The notes: generated by a model from the sequence alone, not told the origin. Shown: positions 30,601-42,361, counted from the stretch's first letter. The stretch is 64,000 nt of DNA from Xestospongia bergquistia (GCA_963965975.1 OZ014415.1:7851057-7915056), one strand, 5' to 3'. Made by a program: numbers and translations.

Positions 30601-30975
30601 ATGGTTGCTGTATGCTGTATATGGTCATTTTTCTCATTTTATTTTTCTTTGCTAATCACATATTAATGTATATACCTAATGTCATGTGAACCAAACAATC
30701 TGACTGGCATGCTGAAATTCCTCCACTATGTATCAGCTAAAATGTCTGGTACCAAGACTATCTTCTACACACATCCTATAAATTGGGTCTTACTTGGAGA
30801 CTATTAAAGTATGGTACTCAGTTACTGGCAGGCTAACCCATTGATATAAAAAACTTCAAAAAAGATACACCTGTAATGTTCAAAACTGACACAATTCATA
30901 TAATGATTAACAAGGGGGCGGATCCCTAAGAGTAAGTTAGTACTTCATAAATTGAAACTCACTTAGTGTAGCCAT
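21522..30975 (-). CDS. Gene C: CARD-like / Roc-COR GTPase / death-domain protein
   Basis: The model is complement(join(21522..21820, 22496..22567, 22682..22777, 23913..24330, 24380..25953, 29255..29557, 30963..30975)), coding for 924 residues, with every junction in phase. A 13-nt start exon (MATL) is followed by a helical CARD-like module (about 6-105), then a Roc-like GTPase: Walker A GPPGVGKT at 133-140, G3-like SGGQ at 268-271, and G4-like GTCSD at 353-357. A COR-like winged-helix region follows (about 420-640, with FTNPQYLLDMLSTLI), then a 140-residue exon of unknown fold. Two TTPPT-containing linker exons and the death domain (827-924) complete it. The combination of Roc, COR and death domain is shared with DAPK1-type ROCO proteins. 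Related death-domain exons elsewhere in the window seem to splice onward at GTTAGT, so this one might too (at 21531) and the end given here is not certain. The gene lies in the left arm of the inverted duplication. Its copy at 46026..50859 is broken, so this is the functional candidate. Confidence 0.75.
22193..22240 (-). pseudogene. 5' fragment of a death-domain exon
   Basis: The minus strand reads an acceptor-like ATATTAG, then GTTGTATGGGTGAGGAATAT and TCACTAGAGATGCTC, matching only the first 50 or so bases of the death-domain exons at 21820 and 59444. The rest is missing. It sits in the last intron of gene C. Confidence 0.55.
22310..28230. repeat. Left arm of a large inverted duplication
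   Basis: The reverse complement matches 43783..49650 nearly end to end, covering the gene C GTPase and linker exons, introns, and a MITE. Paired landmarks such as 24380/47592 and 25953/46026 sum to about 71,975. A shorter further block, 30260..30640, matches 43395..43775. The segment 28230..30260, with the CARD-like exon, has no counterpart on the right. Confidence 0.9.
27705..27871. mobile_element. MITE with TA target site (left copy)
   Basis: A 167-bp element with inverted ends of about 22 bp (CCGTAAATGTCAAAATTTTC ... GAAAATTTTGACATTTACGG), flanked by TA on each side. The interior is partly palindromic (AATTATTAATTATT). The same element at the mirrored position 44095..44251 shows it was present before the inverted duplication. 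Confidence 0.85.
28780..28860. repeat. (ATGT)n / (ACAT)n palindromic microsatellite
   Basis: GTAT/ATGT repeats change to CATAC repeats in the middle, giving a self-complementary tract. The following 130 bp (28850-28990) are a diverged copy of 27955-28110, so an ancient tandem repeat exists in this intron. Confidence 0.7.
29598..29975. repeat. Dispersed repeat R1
   Basis: Its first 170 bp match 26695..26880 in the same orientation, and reverse-complement sequence at 45030..45230. Later parts match 62785..63080. One conserved run is TTCTTAACCTACAAACTTCA. It is a dispersed family seen at least four times here. Confidence 0.75.
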
Positions 30976-31200
30976 TATTTTAATAACTTGAATCTAGCAA
31001 GTTGAGACGCTTGGATCTGGAATATGAGCAGTCAATGTCTTATAGCGACCTGTCTTCAACCACGGGATTCACTCACGTGATCACAGCAGTTATTAGTATG
31101 TAAAATTAACGTTCTTCAGTTACCTTCCTATAAAGTGATGCCAGCCTGCTGTTGTTGCTTTGAGTTACTGATCGTGATGGTCTGATGTTCAGTGATAATT
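30976..31200 (-). promoter_or_regulatory. Probable promoter/5' UTR of gene C
   Basis: Less AT-rich than its surroundings, it directly precedes the 13-nt start exon. It contains CACGTGATCACAG near 31074. About 70 bases upstream of the ATG (AGATCCAAG ... CTTGCTAGATT ... AATGGCTACAC) are clearly homologous to the corresponding region before gene G (58425..58485). Confidence 0.5.
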
Positions 31201-31566
31201 AAGGTGAGATTTTGGCTATGTATGATATATACATAAAGAAGCAGTGTTAATCAGTACACAGTTGAAAACATTACAGTACAAATGCATTTAGGAATATTAT
31301 TTACTCACAAAACAAAAAAATTAGGATATTGACATATTATGAATTACACAGATTTCACATGATTTCAAAAAGTCTATAAATACGTCAATTAAACATTTTG
31401 CGTAGTCGGGTATTGCAGTTCTCATCAGTGTTGAAGGTTATCTGTGAAATTGACCACATAGGAAGTGTATAACATAAGAGTATGTACATTGTGTACTTAT
31501 TATCTGGGCTATACATGTACCTGATGCTGTCAACTTTGTACAATTTCATCTTATGCATCTTTTCTT

Positions 31567-31690
31567 CTTCCGTCCAGGACCACCAAACTTGGGCTTATCC
31601 TTACAGAAAGGGCACTCTCTACAATCATCCTTCAGACAGCCAGTGCACAGTGGCCACATGCTCTTTTTCTCTTAACTCCTTATAATGTAT
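31567..31690 (-). pseudogene. Relic of a CXXC zinc-finger exon
   Basis: The minus strand encodes KRKRACGHC in one frame and, two bases out of frame, [20 protein letters not shown] followed by PGRKKKRC. This is the signature of CXXC-type zinc fingers (MLL, DNMT1, CXXC1, KDM2): CGxC, DCxxCxFCxD, KFGG. The frame change inside the finger and a stop right after CIR make it non-functional. No neighbouring exons of such a gene are seen. Confidence 0.7.
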
Positions 31691-31784
31691 AACAAGTAAG
31701 TTTAAGCAACCCATCTACATGTATATATTAGTGTTGCTTTAGTTTAACTTTATACAATTGAGTACAGGTATCTGTTGTTTTAGT

Positions 31785-31930
31785 TCAGTACTAACTATAA
31801 TAGTTAGTTATAGTTAGTTTTTACCATTATTGCATTAATTTTAGTTAGTTTTCGTGGTTTCAAAAAACGTTTAGTTAGTTTTAATTGTCAGACAAAAAGG
31901 AATTAGTTAGTTATAGTTAGTTAAGGTGGC
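31785..31930. repeat. TTAGTTAG-rich repeat
   Basis: About ten copies of TTAGTTAG or TTATAGTTAG within 150 bp, arranged in clusters. There is no coding frame. It is probably a satellite or the end of a decayed element. Confidence 0.6.
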
Positions 31931-33867
31931 AGTATGGTGGAAGTCCAAAGTCAAATAAATTTTATTATTATTATAATAATAATATCATATTAAATTCATA
32001 ACATCCATAACACACTCATCAACACATATTTGTGGTTGGTTTGCATTCTAAGCCATATTGCCAAACAGAAAGTTCACTCAAGTGATCATGATGGTGAGGG
32101 GAAAACTAGGCTTCACCCAACACCATGTCACTCATGTGAATACCAGAAATGTATACCTTTTTGGAACAAGTGGTTGTAATTAGTATTCTCATATTGGAAA
32201 TACTATATATCCTAACACAGTTCCTTAATTGAAATGATGACTTACATTTCTTCAAATGGAATAATGATATATCCTAACACCAACTGATTAGTTGTAAAAA
32301 TTATTGAACACAGTCCATCTATGAAATCAAGTCGTGAATTCAGTGTTTTTCTAATAAATTTAATAGTTTCCTGTGTTACCTTTGTGTTGTTTATATTTGT
32401 AATTGCAAGGTATAATTTAGGAAGTCATGGAGATTGCTTTAATCCTCATACTATTACAGAATGTTACTATATAAATGACTTTAGAAGGCGAGGACTATAC
32501 AGTAAATATGGAACCACTTCATAGTTACTTATAGTAATGTTTGTGGTAATTTTATTGGTGCTTGCACTTAATATGCATCTCGATCTATATGTATCATAAG
32601 TGCTATTATAAATTTGCTATTAATAACTTTCACTGTATTCTGCAGTATATATAGATAAATATACCAAAAACACACTATACACTAAAGATGAATACATGCT
32701 AAGTAAATAGTCGAGGTTTCATTGTTGAAAGAAATTAAACAATGTATTCTATCAGGTGTCATGGAGCAAAATCTTACTATTCTTACTGATTATATAATTC
32801 AATAGGAAGAATTTTAGAATTATATTAATCACCAACGAAATGTTTCGCTTTATTGTTGTAATTGCTAATATATGCAGATTTCTTTGCTGGAGGAATGTAA
32901 AGTAGACTAGCTGGCATGTTGAATGAATATAAATCCTTTTCCATAATATATTGTTTCATTCTATGTATACCCACTCACATAAGTGCTTTTTTTCACTCGA
33001 AATACCTACTCAACAATATTAATGCTACAATAGCACCATGCATCATATAAAGCAAAAATCATCTACACAAGCAAAAACTTGAAGAAATTGTCAATCAGTG
33101 ATAACAGCACAACATTGTTTTCATTCACTATTTACAGTATTGTAAAATTTCACAATGTACTAAATTCTTTTTAATATTCTCTTTTCTATCTCTGTGATAT
33201 CAAAGCTTAAACAGGAGATTCTCTTCTCTGTGCATTTTTTCATGTTACATTTAGTGCCTTGAAAGTATTGGATGCAAACATAAACCATTACTTATGAATT
33301 AATGCTAAATATTGGATATAATTATATTTAATTATGATCCTATAATATAGCCAATATACAGGTGAATAGGTCAGCCATGATACATAAATAGTAGCAGGTA
33401 TCACTGATAAAGTGAAAGGGAAACAGGCACACATACACACACGTTATACTATTTTCTAGGTGATAATCCGACAAAAAGACTGAGGTGCAAGTCTGGATCT
33501 GGATCAGCTAAAAAACTAAAGATATTATATATTACTTGCTACATATACGTAGATACATAACCAATGAGTAAACTGCTAAAAAATGATTTTTAGTTCAATT
33601 TTAAGGAACTAAACTCCATCTCACAAATCTTATTCAGTTTTTTTCTGTAGCAACATTTCTCTTGAAGTAATTTGAAAAGAACTCATATTTTGAGGCTTCT
33701 AATAATGATTTCAAAAATTCAATTTTAATGTTTTTAATATCTTACAAAGAAAAAAATTGTATTATTTGTATATAGTATATGCATGTATGTAACAAACAAA
33801 GACTCTTAAAATTGACTATTATGAAGTACTATAACAAATTGTGCTACACTTTCTTTTAGTCTGAGAA
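31931..33867. other. Intergenic stretch between genes D and C
   Basis: AT-rich, with no supported gene. A 67-codon frame at 32321..32524 has a hydrophobic start (a possible membrane segment) but no recognisable family or splice context. Confidence 0.4.
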
Positions 33868-36800
33868 TCAATTATCTTTCTTTCTATAGCGATCAAAATT
33901 GTCATCTTCCTTGAGCCATTTTATTATATCTTCTTTAAGCTGTGTGTTTTTACCAAATGTTCTGCTTTCCACTGCTTTTATGATAGTATTCCATGTTATA
34001 GGTGAGCGTCGCATTTCCATCCATTTTGCTATGACATCATTTAAGTTATCAACATCATCACCCTTTAATCCCCTCACAAATCCACGATCAACATGAAGTA
34101 CAATAGCAAGTTTTTTGTAATCACATGCATAATCAGCTAACAGGTCTACAACATCACTCACATCAGGTGATTTATCAAGAACTTGATTGATATCATTTTC
34201 TATAAAGAAAAATGGAAATAGTAAATCTAGAAAATTTTAAAATTCTTTCACTTTCATGGATGCAATGTTGTAGAGCTATACTAAAATGTGGATGTTGTTA
34301 AAGTTAATTGTCAATGAAAGCTAGTTGTTTAAGACACCTAGCTTGCTGTGGGGGGCCGTTTGTATCAAAATTGTAAAATTATCATTATTTATTAAAAAAC
34401 TCATGATTTACTTATTTTGCTTTATTCTATATTCTCTGTGACTAACAAACAGCCAATACAATTAAACTGAGCTTATTAATAACTGCATGACATACACTCA
34501 AATAAATAACAATACCATGGATGTGACCTTATCTGATGCATGCTACCCATACAATTATTTAGTCTTGTCATTATTCAATAATTATAGCATATTATCTTGT
34601 TTATAATCATTATATTGGAAACAAATATGTTTATGCATGGAATAGTGAAATCAACAACCTACCATTACTTGGAGAATCAGCAATATTTTTAGGTTTGAAT
34701 TTATACTGCAGATTTCGTGGTGGTCTGCTAGCAATTGGTGGTGTGGTCACTAAAAATAATAAAAAACTAATAAATTACTACAACTGTTATACATACTAAT
34801 AAGTCACAGTAATAATATAGTTTATAGTGATAATATACTAAATATAGGTATATAGATTTGCATCCTTAAAAATGGGCACTTTAAGTGCCTCATACACTGT
34901 TAAAACAAGGGTGTACATTTACACCAAAATAGGTGTGCACCATACACTTTAAAAACTCTACCCCTAGGGTGTAAATCTAAGACTGATATTTACACCATAT
35001 TGGTGTATATCGCAACTCTTTCAAGTGTAAATTGGAAAATTATTTTAAAATTGAAATCTGTAACATTATTTTATTATTATATAAAACACTCAATATAATA
35101 CATACCTGTTATAATAAATAAACTGTAATAAACTAATAAACTATACATTATATAAATAAACTATAATAAAACTAAACTATAATAAACTAATAAACTATAC
35201 ATTATCTAATTATAAAGTATACTGTCCATCTTCTTTAGAGATGTAACAATCTCAATAACTGCAGGGGTATCTTGTTGTGAGTCTTCCAGTCCAAATACAT
35301 AGTGCTGGATCATTAATAAAAGCGACTGGACAGGCTTTGGGTATGCTATATCATAAAGGAAGTAAGAGCCAACCAGGTGGATCAAGGCACTCTCAAAAGA
35401 ACTGAGTTCACATGTGACTTCTTCTTCTACCATGATATGGAAAGTGGTCTCTTCAGCAGAATGGCATACGATCATGTATGGAGCACTGAGCTGAACTTTT
35501 GCAGAAAAGACTGCCAAGTCATCTGAATTCTAAAGTGAAATTAAAGAACTTTTATGAATATTAAAAAAAATTTTGAGGAAATCTCTGAGTCAAATTGTTA
35601 AATCACAACCAAAAACATAACAATTACCTAAAGTTAACATTACCTTCACAAACTGTACCAGCCTCTCATGGCGGCTTTTAGGAATCAACAATTCAGATAA
35701 TAATTGAAAGGCTACTAAACCTATTACAAAAAATCATGTTATTGTATTCACTTGAATTATAGTGAAGCACCTTTATCCACAAGTCCTTCACTTTGCTCAT
35801 CAAGAGTGGTGAGAAGCTGTTTCAGTTTTGGCCTATGCTTGAATTCCAATCGAGAATAAGCAATTATCCTTTTTTCCCATGTTGGCCAACTTTCCATGAG
35901 TGAATGGATGCTAGTCTTTTCATCTAAGCCAATAATAGTTTTGAATTCCATCCTAAACTGGAATAGAGAGGCAATTTACACGTGTAAAATAATTACTATG
36001 TTAAATTGTTTTAAGAGATAACTTACTACTTTCCGAATCTTCAATGATGGGTATTGCTCGAGGATTTCTACAACTGGAGGTTGAACATTTGTTATCCATT
36101 TCCGTCTACTAGTAAATGTGCTGCTGGTCAAAGATTGTATTGTAGCAAGGGAACGGTCCTTTTTTCGTTTAGAACACTCGTGCTGTAATTCAGCCAATTT
36201 TGTTGTCAGCATAACATCATCTAGATCATCCACACATGTACTTGTGTCACTTCCAAGACGTTTTGAGGTCTTCTGACGTTTTGGAGATGGCTCAATACTA
36301 ACAGAATCTGTTTTATAAGTAGATGGACGACGAAGAAACTTGAATCGGTCCCGTAGCTTTTTTTTCCAAGAACCCTAAGAAATGAACAATTTCTTAGTCA
36401 TAACAAGTTCACAATAAAAAAATTACCACACACTTACATAGCCAGTAGAGCCAATTTCATCTTTAAGTATTGGATAGGTTTCAATCAGTTTACGACACAC
36501 AGTGTTGTACTGATCACTTGAAGGGGTTCTTGTATGTATCATCATTGACATTGAGAGAGCTTGGATGATCTCTGTTCTCACTCTTCTAGTGATCTGACCA
36601 GTGGCTAAGGCTTCCTCTGTCCGGAGAGAGAAAGCAGAGGGTATCACAAATGTGTGATGCCAATTTTGAGATGGGACATTTAAAGTTGAGGAACAATGAC
36701 TGCCATTTACGTCAAGACTTCTGTTTTCCTAGCAATGATAATTGTTATGATAATTTGCTTTAGAGAAAAACTTTATATCAAGCACAGATGGGCAACAGTC

Positions 36801-39800
36801 AACACTAGATAACATAGTGACAAAATATATCACTGACCTTTTTAGCAGATATTGTACTGTCTATAATCTTTTTCAACTTGACCCTATCGGGTATTTTCTC
36901 AGCAACTTCCTTGAGATGTCCATCGCTCATAGAAAGAAACGTTTCTCCGTCAATGGAATGGCTTTGAAAGTTGTCCAAAACTTTCTGAGGGATTCCTTTG
37001 GATGACAGGAACAGAGACAGTTCATCAGCAGACAAATCTTCCAATACAACGCAACTCGCCATTGAAAAGTAGAGAGACTGAGTGCAGCTGTTAAGGCAGG
37101 TGCTAAAACTGGTTGAAGTTTTGCGCATGCGTAACACCATGCTGTTTAGAAAAATAGAAGGCAGGTGGCAGTTATCATAAACCGTTCTCAACAGATAACT
37201 CATGGATCCCGGAAATATCAAAGTTTGCCCACTATGTTCATTTATGGTACCAAGCCTCATGTACTTGCTTAAACATGTTCGAGAAGTCCATGCACACAGA
37301 CCTGGATTTTGTATCACCTGTTGTCTCGGTGGTTGTCGAAAACAATTTAGAAAATTCGAAGTTTACAGAAATCATGTGTATGATTTTCATACGGATTCTG
37401 AGCCTGTTATTCAATGTTCTACCTTTCAAGATCAGGATGACCCTGATCATTGGTTGAATTGTGAAACTGACTCATTCAATGACCCAGAGATGACCTCATC
37501 CATTCTGTATTCAAAGAAAAGGGCTGCTGCTACATGGATTTTAAAAGTCCAAGAGATGTACAAACTACCTCAGTCCACAATGGAACAAATTCTTAAGGAT
37601 GTAACTGGTTTTTTTCAAAATATACTCATGGACCTGCATGATGAATTGAAATCGATCTTGTCAAATTCTGGTATTGACCACACACTGCTTCAGGGATTTG
37701 ACCAGTTATTTAGTGCTAACTCTTTCTATACTAATCCATTTTTGGGATTAGAAACTCAGCATGCACAGCTGAAATATTACAAAGAGTCGTTGAATTTTGT
37801 GGTAAGAAGTATTATAATAAGATATTTGTATTGGTCAGTACTAACTTTATGTTCATGTTATTTACAAGGAGCCAGAGCCAATTCTTCTTGGCACCGAAAG
37901 ACAGTGGACAGGGAGTGGAAAAAAGAGAAGACATGCTGAAGTGCGAGAAGAAATGATGTATATTCCTTTATTGAAAACCATTCAGTCCCTCTTTTATAAT
38001 CTTGATGTTGTGAGAATGGTATGTTCATAAGTAAATATGTACACTTTTAGAAAACACATTATTAAATATTTTATCTTTAGGTTGAGATGGGCCATAATTC
38101 AGATGATGGAATTATTAGAGACTATTGTGATGCCACTATGTTTTCAAAACATCCCCTCCTAGCATTAGACTCAAACTTTCTTCAGATATTTTTATATTAT
38201 GATGATTTAGAGGTATGTAACCCACTAGGTTCAAAACGTATTATCCACAAGCTGGGTAAGTTATTCATTCATCCTTGTAATATAATTTACAGTCTATCTC
38301 CGCCTCTATGCAATATAGCTGTATTTTATTTTGTCCTTGGAAACCTTCCTCCTTTATTCCGCTCAAAGGTGAGCCGGATTCAACTAGCAGCTATTGTAAA
38401 GAGTGAACTTTTGAAGAAGTATGGTGCTAACAAAATTTTGAAGCCTATTATAGAAGACATAAAGAAATTGGTGAGCAATCACATCTACTGTATCTTGTTA
38501 ACTTCTTGTTGACTCTTTTATAGGAAACAGGATATATGTTTCAGATCAGAGGACAGCCTCAAATGAAATGGGGAACTCTATGTTTGGTTCCTGCTGACAA
38601 CTTGGCAAGCAATATATTAGGCGGCTTTAAAGAAGGTTCCACTGCCCATAGAGGTTGTCGTCACTGCCTTGCTCTACCATCTGACATTCAGTCAATATTC
38701 ACTGAATCCAAACTTATATTACGTAACCCTGATGAACACAAAACTAACTGTGATGAACTTGACAAAGCAACTAGTCAACGAGACCGAGACAAACTATCTA
38801 TGGAATTTGGGATCAACCAGAGGTCAATTTTGGATGAGTTACTGTACTTCAAAGTTTGTTCAGGAGCCCTTGTACAGGATGTCATGCATGATGTCCTTGA
38901 AGGTACAAAAGCATACTTGCTTATTCATTTAATTAAAATCTTCTATATGTATTCTTGAGTATGAAACAAAAGAACTCCTTCAGCAACACATAGACAAAGA
39001 TGGTTACTACTCTTTAGAGTATCTAAACCAACAAATAACTGGCTTTGAACTAGGATTGATGGAGATGAAGAATCGACCATCAACTATTGCTTTATCTACT
39101 CTACGAAGTAATGATCACAAACTGAAGCAAGAAGGTAACAAAGGTTTCAACATCATGTTTATTTTTTTGACTTTACTACTTTGTAGCTGCACAAATGTGG
39201 TTGCTAGGAAGGGTTCTACCATTGATGGTTGGGGACAAGGTTCCTAGTGGTGATGAATTTTGGATCAATTATTTGGACTTATTGGAGATTGTTGATATCC
39301 TAATGGCCCCAGAGCTCACTGAAGATGATGTAGCTAATCTAGCAACACTAATTTCTGACCACCATCAACAGTTCAAGCTACTGTATCCTAATGCCTCCAT
39401 CACTCCTAAAATACACTATATTGTGCATATGCCAAGGTTGATTCTTGAGTGAGTTTATGCAAATAACAAGTTCAGACAGACATATACATGTATGCAATTT
39501 TTATATTTTTAACAGATTTGGACCACTAAGACAACACTGGACAATGCGTTTTGAAGCAAAACATTCCTATTTCAAAAAAATCACTCAAAGTGTTGGTAAC
39601 TTCATCAATCTACCATACACTCTGGCCATGCGTCATCAGAAACTTCAGTGCTACCATAGGATGAATAATTTTGAGTATCATTCTGGAACATTGGATGTTG
39701 GTCCAGGTGAATACATAATTTCTCATTTGCTATCATTTTCACCTCATTCATCTAGGTGACATTGTGTCTGCTTTGGTTGCTCCACCAGAGTTAGTTGAGT

Positions 39801-42294
39801 GCTCAGGAGATATTACAAGGTTATTATGATTACACTGTTTGAATCTCCTACCTATGTGTACCTTGTTTTAATTAATTTCCGCTAACAAATTTCTGAGAAT
39901 AACTCTACCTGAAAGTATTATAATTTTAAACATGCAATCACTAAAGTCCCTCCCTTCCTAACAAGTGACTTGGCTATGAGACTAGGTATATTTGTTGTTG
40001 TAAATTTAGAACTGCCTTGATTTGGCATCAAGTACTTATAAGGTTATTTTGTGATTCTTTATTACAGGGTTGTATGGGTGTCCATTGACGGCACATTGTA
40101 CAAGAAGTCTTGTGCCTTGGTGGTGAAGATGGACACAGATTATCCTGTGTTTGGGAAGCTGCTCAATATATTTGTCATTGATTATAATGAAGTTTATTTT
40201 GAAGTGCAAGTTTTAAACACATTAGAATTCAATTATCACTATCATTGTTTTGTTGTTCAAATGTCCTCAGTTAAATCCACAGTCAAATACAATGACCTTT
40301 TTTCATTCCAACCACATCATATTAGAACAATGCCTGTTTGTCATTCAGTCATACACTGTATAGTTCCTAAACATTATTTCACATCATGATTTTAATAAAT
40401 TAATAATAATTAATTTTAATAAATGAATTAATAATAAATTATTAATAATAATTTATGATAATTAAGATTTATGAGTTAGAAAAGTAAAAGGCAGAGTAAA
40501 TCATATCATCATTGACCAATTGTTATGGTGAATGCATGTGTTTTACACCTAACTGCTGTACTTTACACCCTAAGGTAGATTTACACCCCTAAACCAAGAA
40601 TAAGTTACACTCTGGTATACGATATTTACACCCCATTTTTAACAGTGTATGAAACTCCTATTTAGCAGAAATATCAATTTTCAATGGTTGGACCTATAAT
40701 TTTGAATTATAGCAGTTAAAAAAAATAGGTGATGGACAAAATATAGATAGACCATTATCAACTAGTATCATCCTTATACAACACAAACTAGAGTATTAGA
40801 TAACTACTAATTGAAAACACCATAATTTATAGATAATTACCAGTCTGTCGCTTCAAACTTTCTTGTGGCTTTAAATATTGGTATATTTCCTTTACCAGCT
40901 CGTGCTTCTGAAGAAGTTTTCCTTTAAGAACATCTAAAATTGCCTTCCAAGTGACAGGAGAACATGGAGGATGACCGTTCATATCCATCCATTTTTGGAG
41001 GACCTTGTCAAGTCGTATTTGGTTGGGTTCATGAGATTGAGCCAAACCATTTAGAAAATTTGAACTTAATCCAAGACCATTACCAATTTGACGCCATTCT
41101 GTATCAATACAAACTAGTTGTTCTAAAACATCTATTTTTCTAGGCTTTTCATCTAGCAATTTAGAATAAAAATAATGTCATATGATCATATTTTAAAAGG
41201 CAATAAGGAAAGGAGGCAAATGAATGAAGTATAAAAGCTCACATAATTTAGGAAAATCTTCAATATCTTCTTTTACTACTAGATTCTGAGTATCTAGAAT
41301 AAAACAGCTAATTTATTTCATATAATATTGATTATACATTTAGCAAGTAACTATATTAAAATCCCTAAACTATACCAAAAACATCAAACTGATATAATCA
41401 TAATTTATTAATAATATACAAGAGGATACCTTTCTTCATCATATCATCATATAATTTATCCCTAAATTTTATAGCAACTACATTTTATCATTGCTAACAG
41501 TGAAACAAGAGAGACTACAAAATAATTGTGTTGTCATGGCACAAACATACCACTATTATACACCCTTTTTCTTGTTAGCAATCACAAGTAACAACTTTTA
41601 AACTATGATCAATTAATATATAAATGCTATTATACTTCAAGGTATAATGGTTCCATCCGTGCAATCAGTAATTATTATTTTAATTAGAATAAAATATTTT
41701 TCTTTGTTTTTAGTCCTCTCATAGAACACAATGTTATGCAATCATGTACCATTTATTTTTAATTTGAACTAATAACATCAAACATTATTTGGTCTTATTA
41801 TTCTATTTGGTATGGAAGCATCTTTTGTAGTATTGAGTTTCGTGTAATAGAGTTTCTTATTTTTGTCAACTATTTGTTAAACAGCACACTATAACGCATT
41901 ACTATAACGCAATCAAGCCATCAGAAGGATTGTCATAGAGACATCAGAGGGCAAGGCAATTCTTACAAAATTACTTCAACAGCATGGCTTAAAGGGAAAA
42001 GGAGGGCATAACAGCCTTAAGTCCACCCTGTTTATATAGTATCACACCCCAAATTTGCATTTATGAAATACTTATCGACTGTGCTTTTGGTGGAGTCAGT
42101 TCATTAACTTTGCTTTTGTATAATCTTAGAAGGCACACTTGACCAACTGTTAGCTGACACTGAAGTAATTTAAATTCTTCATCATTCAAAGAAGACAAAG
42201 TATCCTTTGATAAGATATCTTGGACTATCAAAGTACTTATCGTAGAGTCAGTGATACCACTCTCTTTTAAGCTAGCCCTAAACTTTTCATTCAT
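33868..42294 (-). CDS. Gene D: SAM-like module with two death domains
   Basis: The model is complement(join(33868..34199, 34663..34749, 40841..41152, 41243..41293, 42072..42294)), coding for 334 residues, with all junctions in phase 1. Exon 1 (ATG at 42294) encodes a small helical module of about 70 residues (LKESGITDSTISTL ... LSSLNDEEF ... LTVGQVCLL) with the spacing of a SAM-like domain. After a short acidic linker, exon 3 encodes death domain 1 (EWRQIGNGLGLSSNFL, VLQKWMDMNGHPP, VTWKAILDVL). Exon 4 is a TTPPIAS linker like those in gene C. Exon 5 is death domain 2 (LAIVLHVDRGFVRGL, ITWNTIIKAVES), ending RYRKKDN. The third intron is expanded from about 340 bp to 6.1 kb by the transposon at 34895..40647, and the exons themselves remain open. 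A duplicate of the last two exons is at 49955..50859. A homotypic death-fold adaptor role is likely. Confidence 0.78.
35206..37062 (-). CDS. Transposon-borne SAM-domain (SAMD3-like) protein
   Basis: The model is complement(join(35206..35529, 35644..35720, 35771..35957, 36027..36374, 36438..36728, 36838..37062)), coding for 483 residues, with no in-frame stop. Residues about 5-72 form a SAM domain (LEDLSADELSLFLSSKG ... IDGETFLSMSDGHLKEV). The middle has the pattern seen in SAMD3-like proteins: KLIETYPILKDEIGSTGY, then SWKKKLRDRFKFLRR and a basic stretch SPKRQKTSKR. The C-terminal half is of unknown fold. SAMD3-like genes are widely multiplied in animals together with this transposase type (recalled, not checked). 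It is transcribed away from the transposase gene, with 139 bp between start codons. It may be an accessory DNA-binding or assembly protein of the element. Confidence 0.8.
37063..37201. promoter_or_regulatory. Shared divergent promoter of the transposon genes
   Basis: The 139 bp between the two opposing ATGs include TTGCGCATGCGTAA, a palindromic NRF-1-like GCGCATGCGT motif near 37121-37133. No other gene can use this space, so both transposon genes must start here. Confidence 0.6.
37202..40389 (+). CDS. CMC/EnSpm-like transposase with C2H2 fingers
   Basis: Exons are 37202..37801, 37869..38018, 38081..38255, 38319..38470, 38524..38902, 38960..39134, 39187..39448, 39516..39706, 39756..39819 and 40068..40389, together about 820 codons. 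Two C2H2 fingers lie at about residues 9-30 and 40-63 (CPLC...HVREVH; CLGGC...HVYDFH). The core has YYDDLEVCNPLGSK, HKLAVFYFVLGNLPP (after removal of a 63-nt intron), HRGCRHC and MHDVLEG, all typical of this transposase group. It continues through HYIVHMPRL, RFEAKHSYFKK and an all-beta C-terminus to PKHYFTS. All junctions agree in phase except 38902/38960, where the GT-AG pair is one base out. A weak GC donor at 38915 would restore phase. So the copy is either whole with an unusual intron or carries one defect. Confidence 0.8.
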
Positions 42295-42361
42295 TTTCTA
42301 ACAGCATGGAAGCACGTGCGTACCCTGGAATTTTGCATATACCGCATGGCATGGAAAAAAT

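Larger units (their letters stand above)
34895..40647. mobile_element. 5.75-kb CACTG-ended DNA transposon (CMC/EnSpm-like) with two genes
   Basis: The ends are inverted (CACTGTTAAAA ... TTTTTAACAGTG) and flanked by TA (34893..34894 and 40648..40649). Subterminal arrays of TTACACC or GGTGTAAAT occur on both sides, as is usual for CACTA-type elements. It carries a SAM-domain gene on the minus strand and a C2H2/DDE-type transposase gene on the plus strand, facing away from each other. The mirrored duplicate near 49785 shows the empty site (TTTCATATGAGG) with a single TA, so the insertion postdates that duplication. CACTG ends and the YYDDLEVCNPLG/HDVLEG transposase motifs point to the CMC superfamily. 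The 2-bp TA duplication is what is reported for Mirage, so the exact family is open. Confidence 0.85.

Noticed and set aside
31482-31685. Plus-strand 67-codon frame
   Set aside because: Shadow of the minus-strand CXXC zinc-finger relic.
32321-32524. Short membrane-protein-like frame
   Set aside because: A single hydrophobic stretch in AT-rich DNA is expected by chance. No other support.
37238-37457. Extra frames overlapping the transposase start
   Set aside because: Shadows of the zinc-finger exon, which has the C2H2 spacing and correct splice phase.
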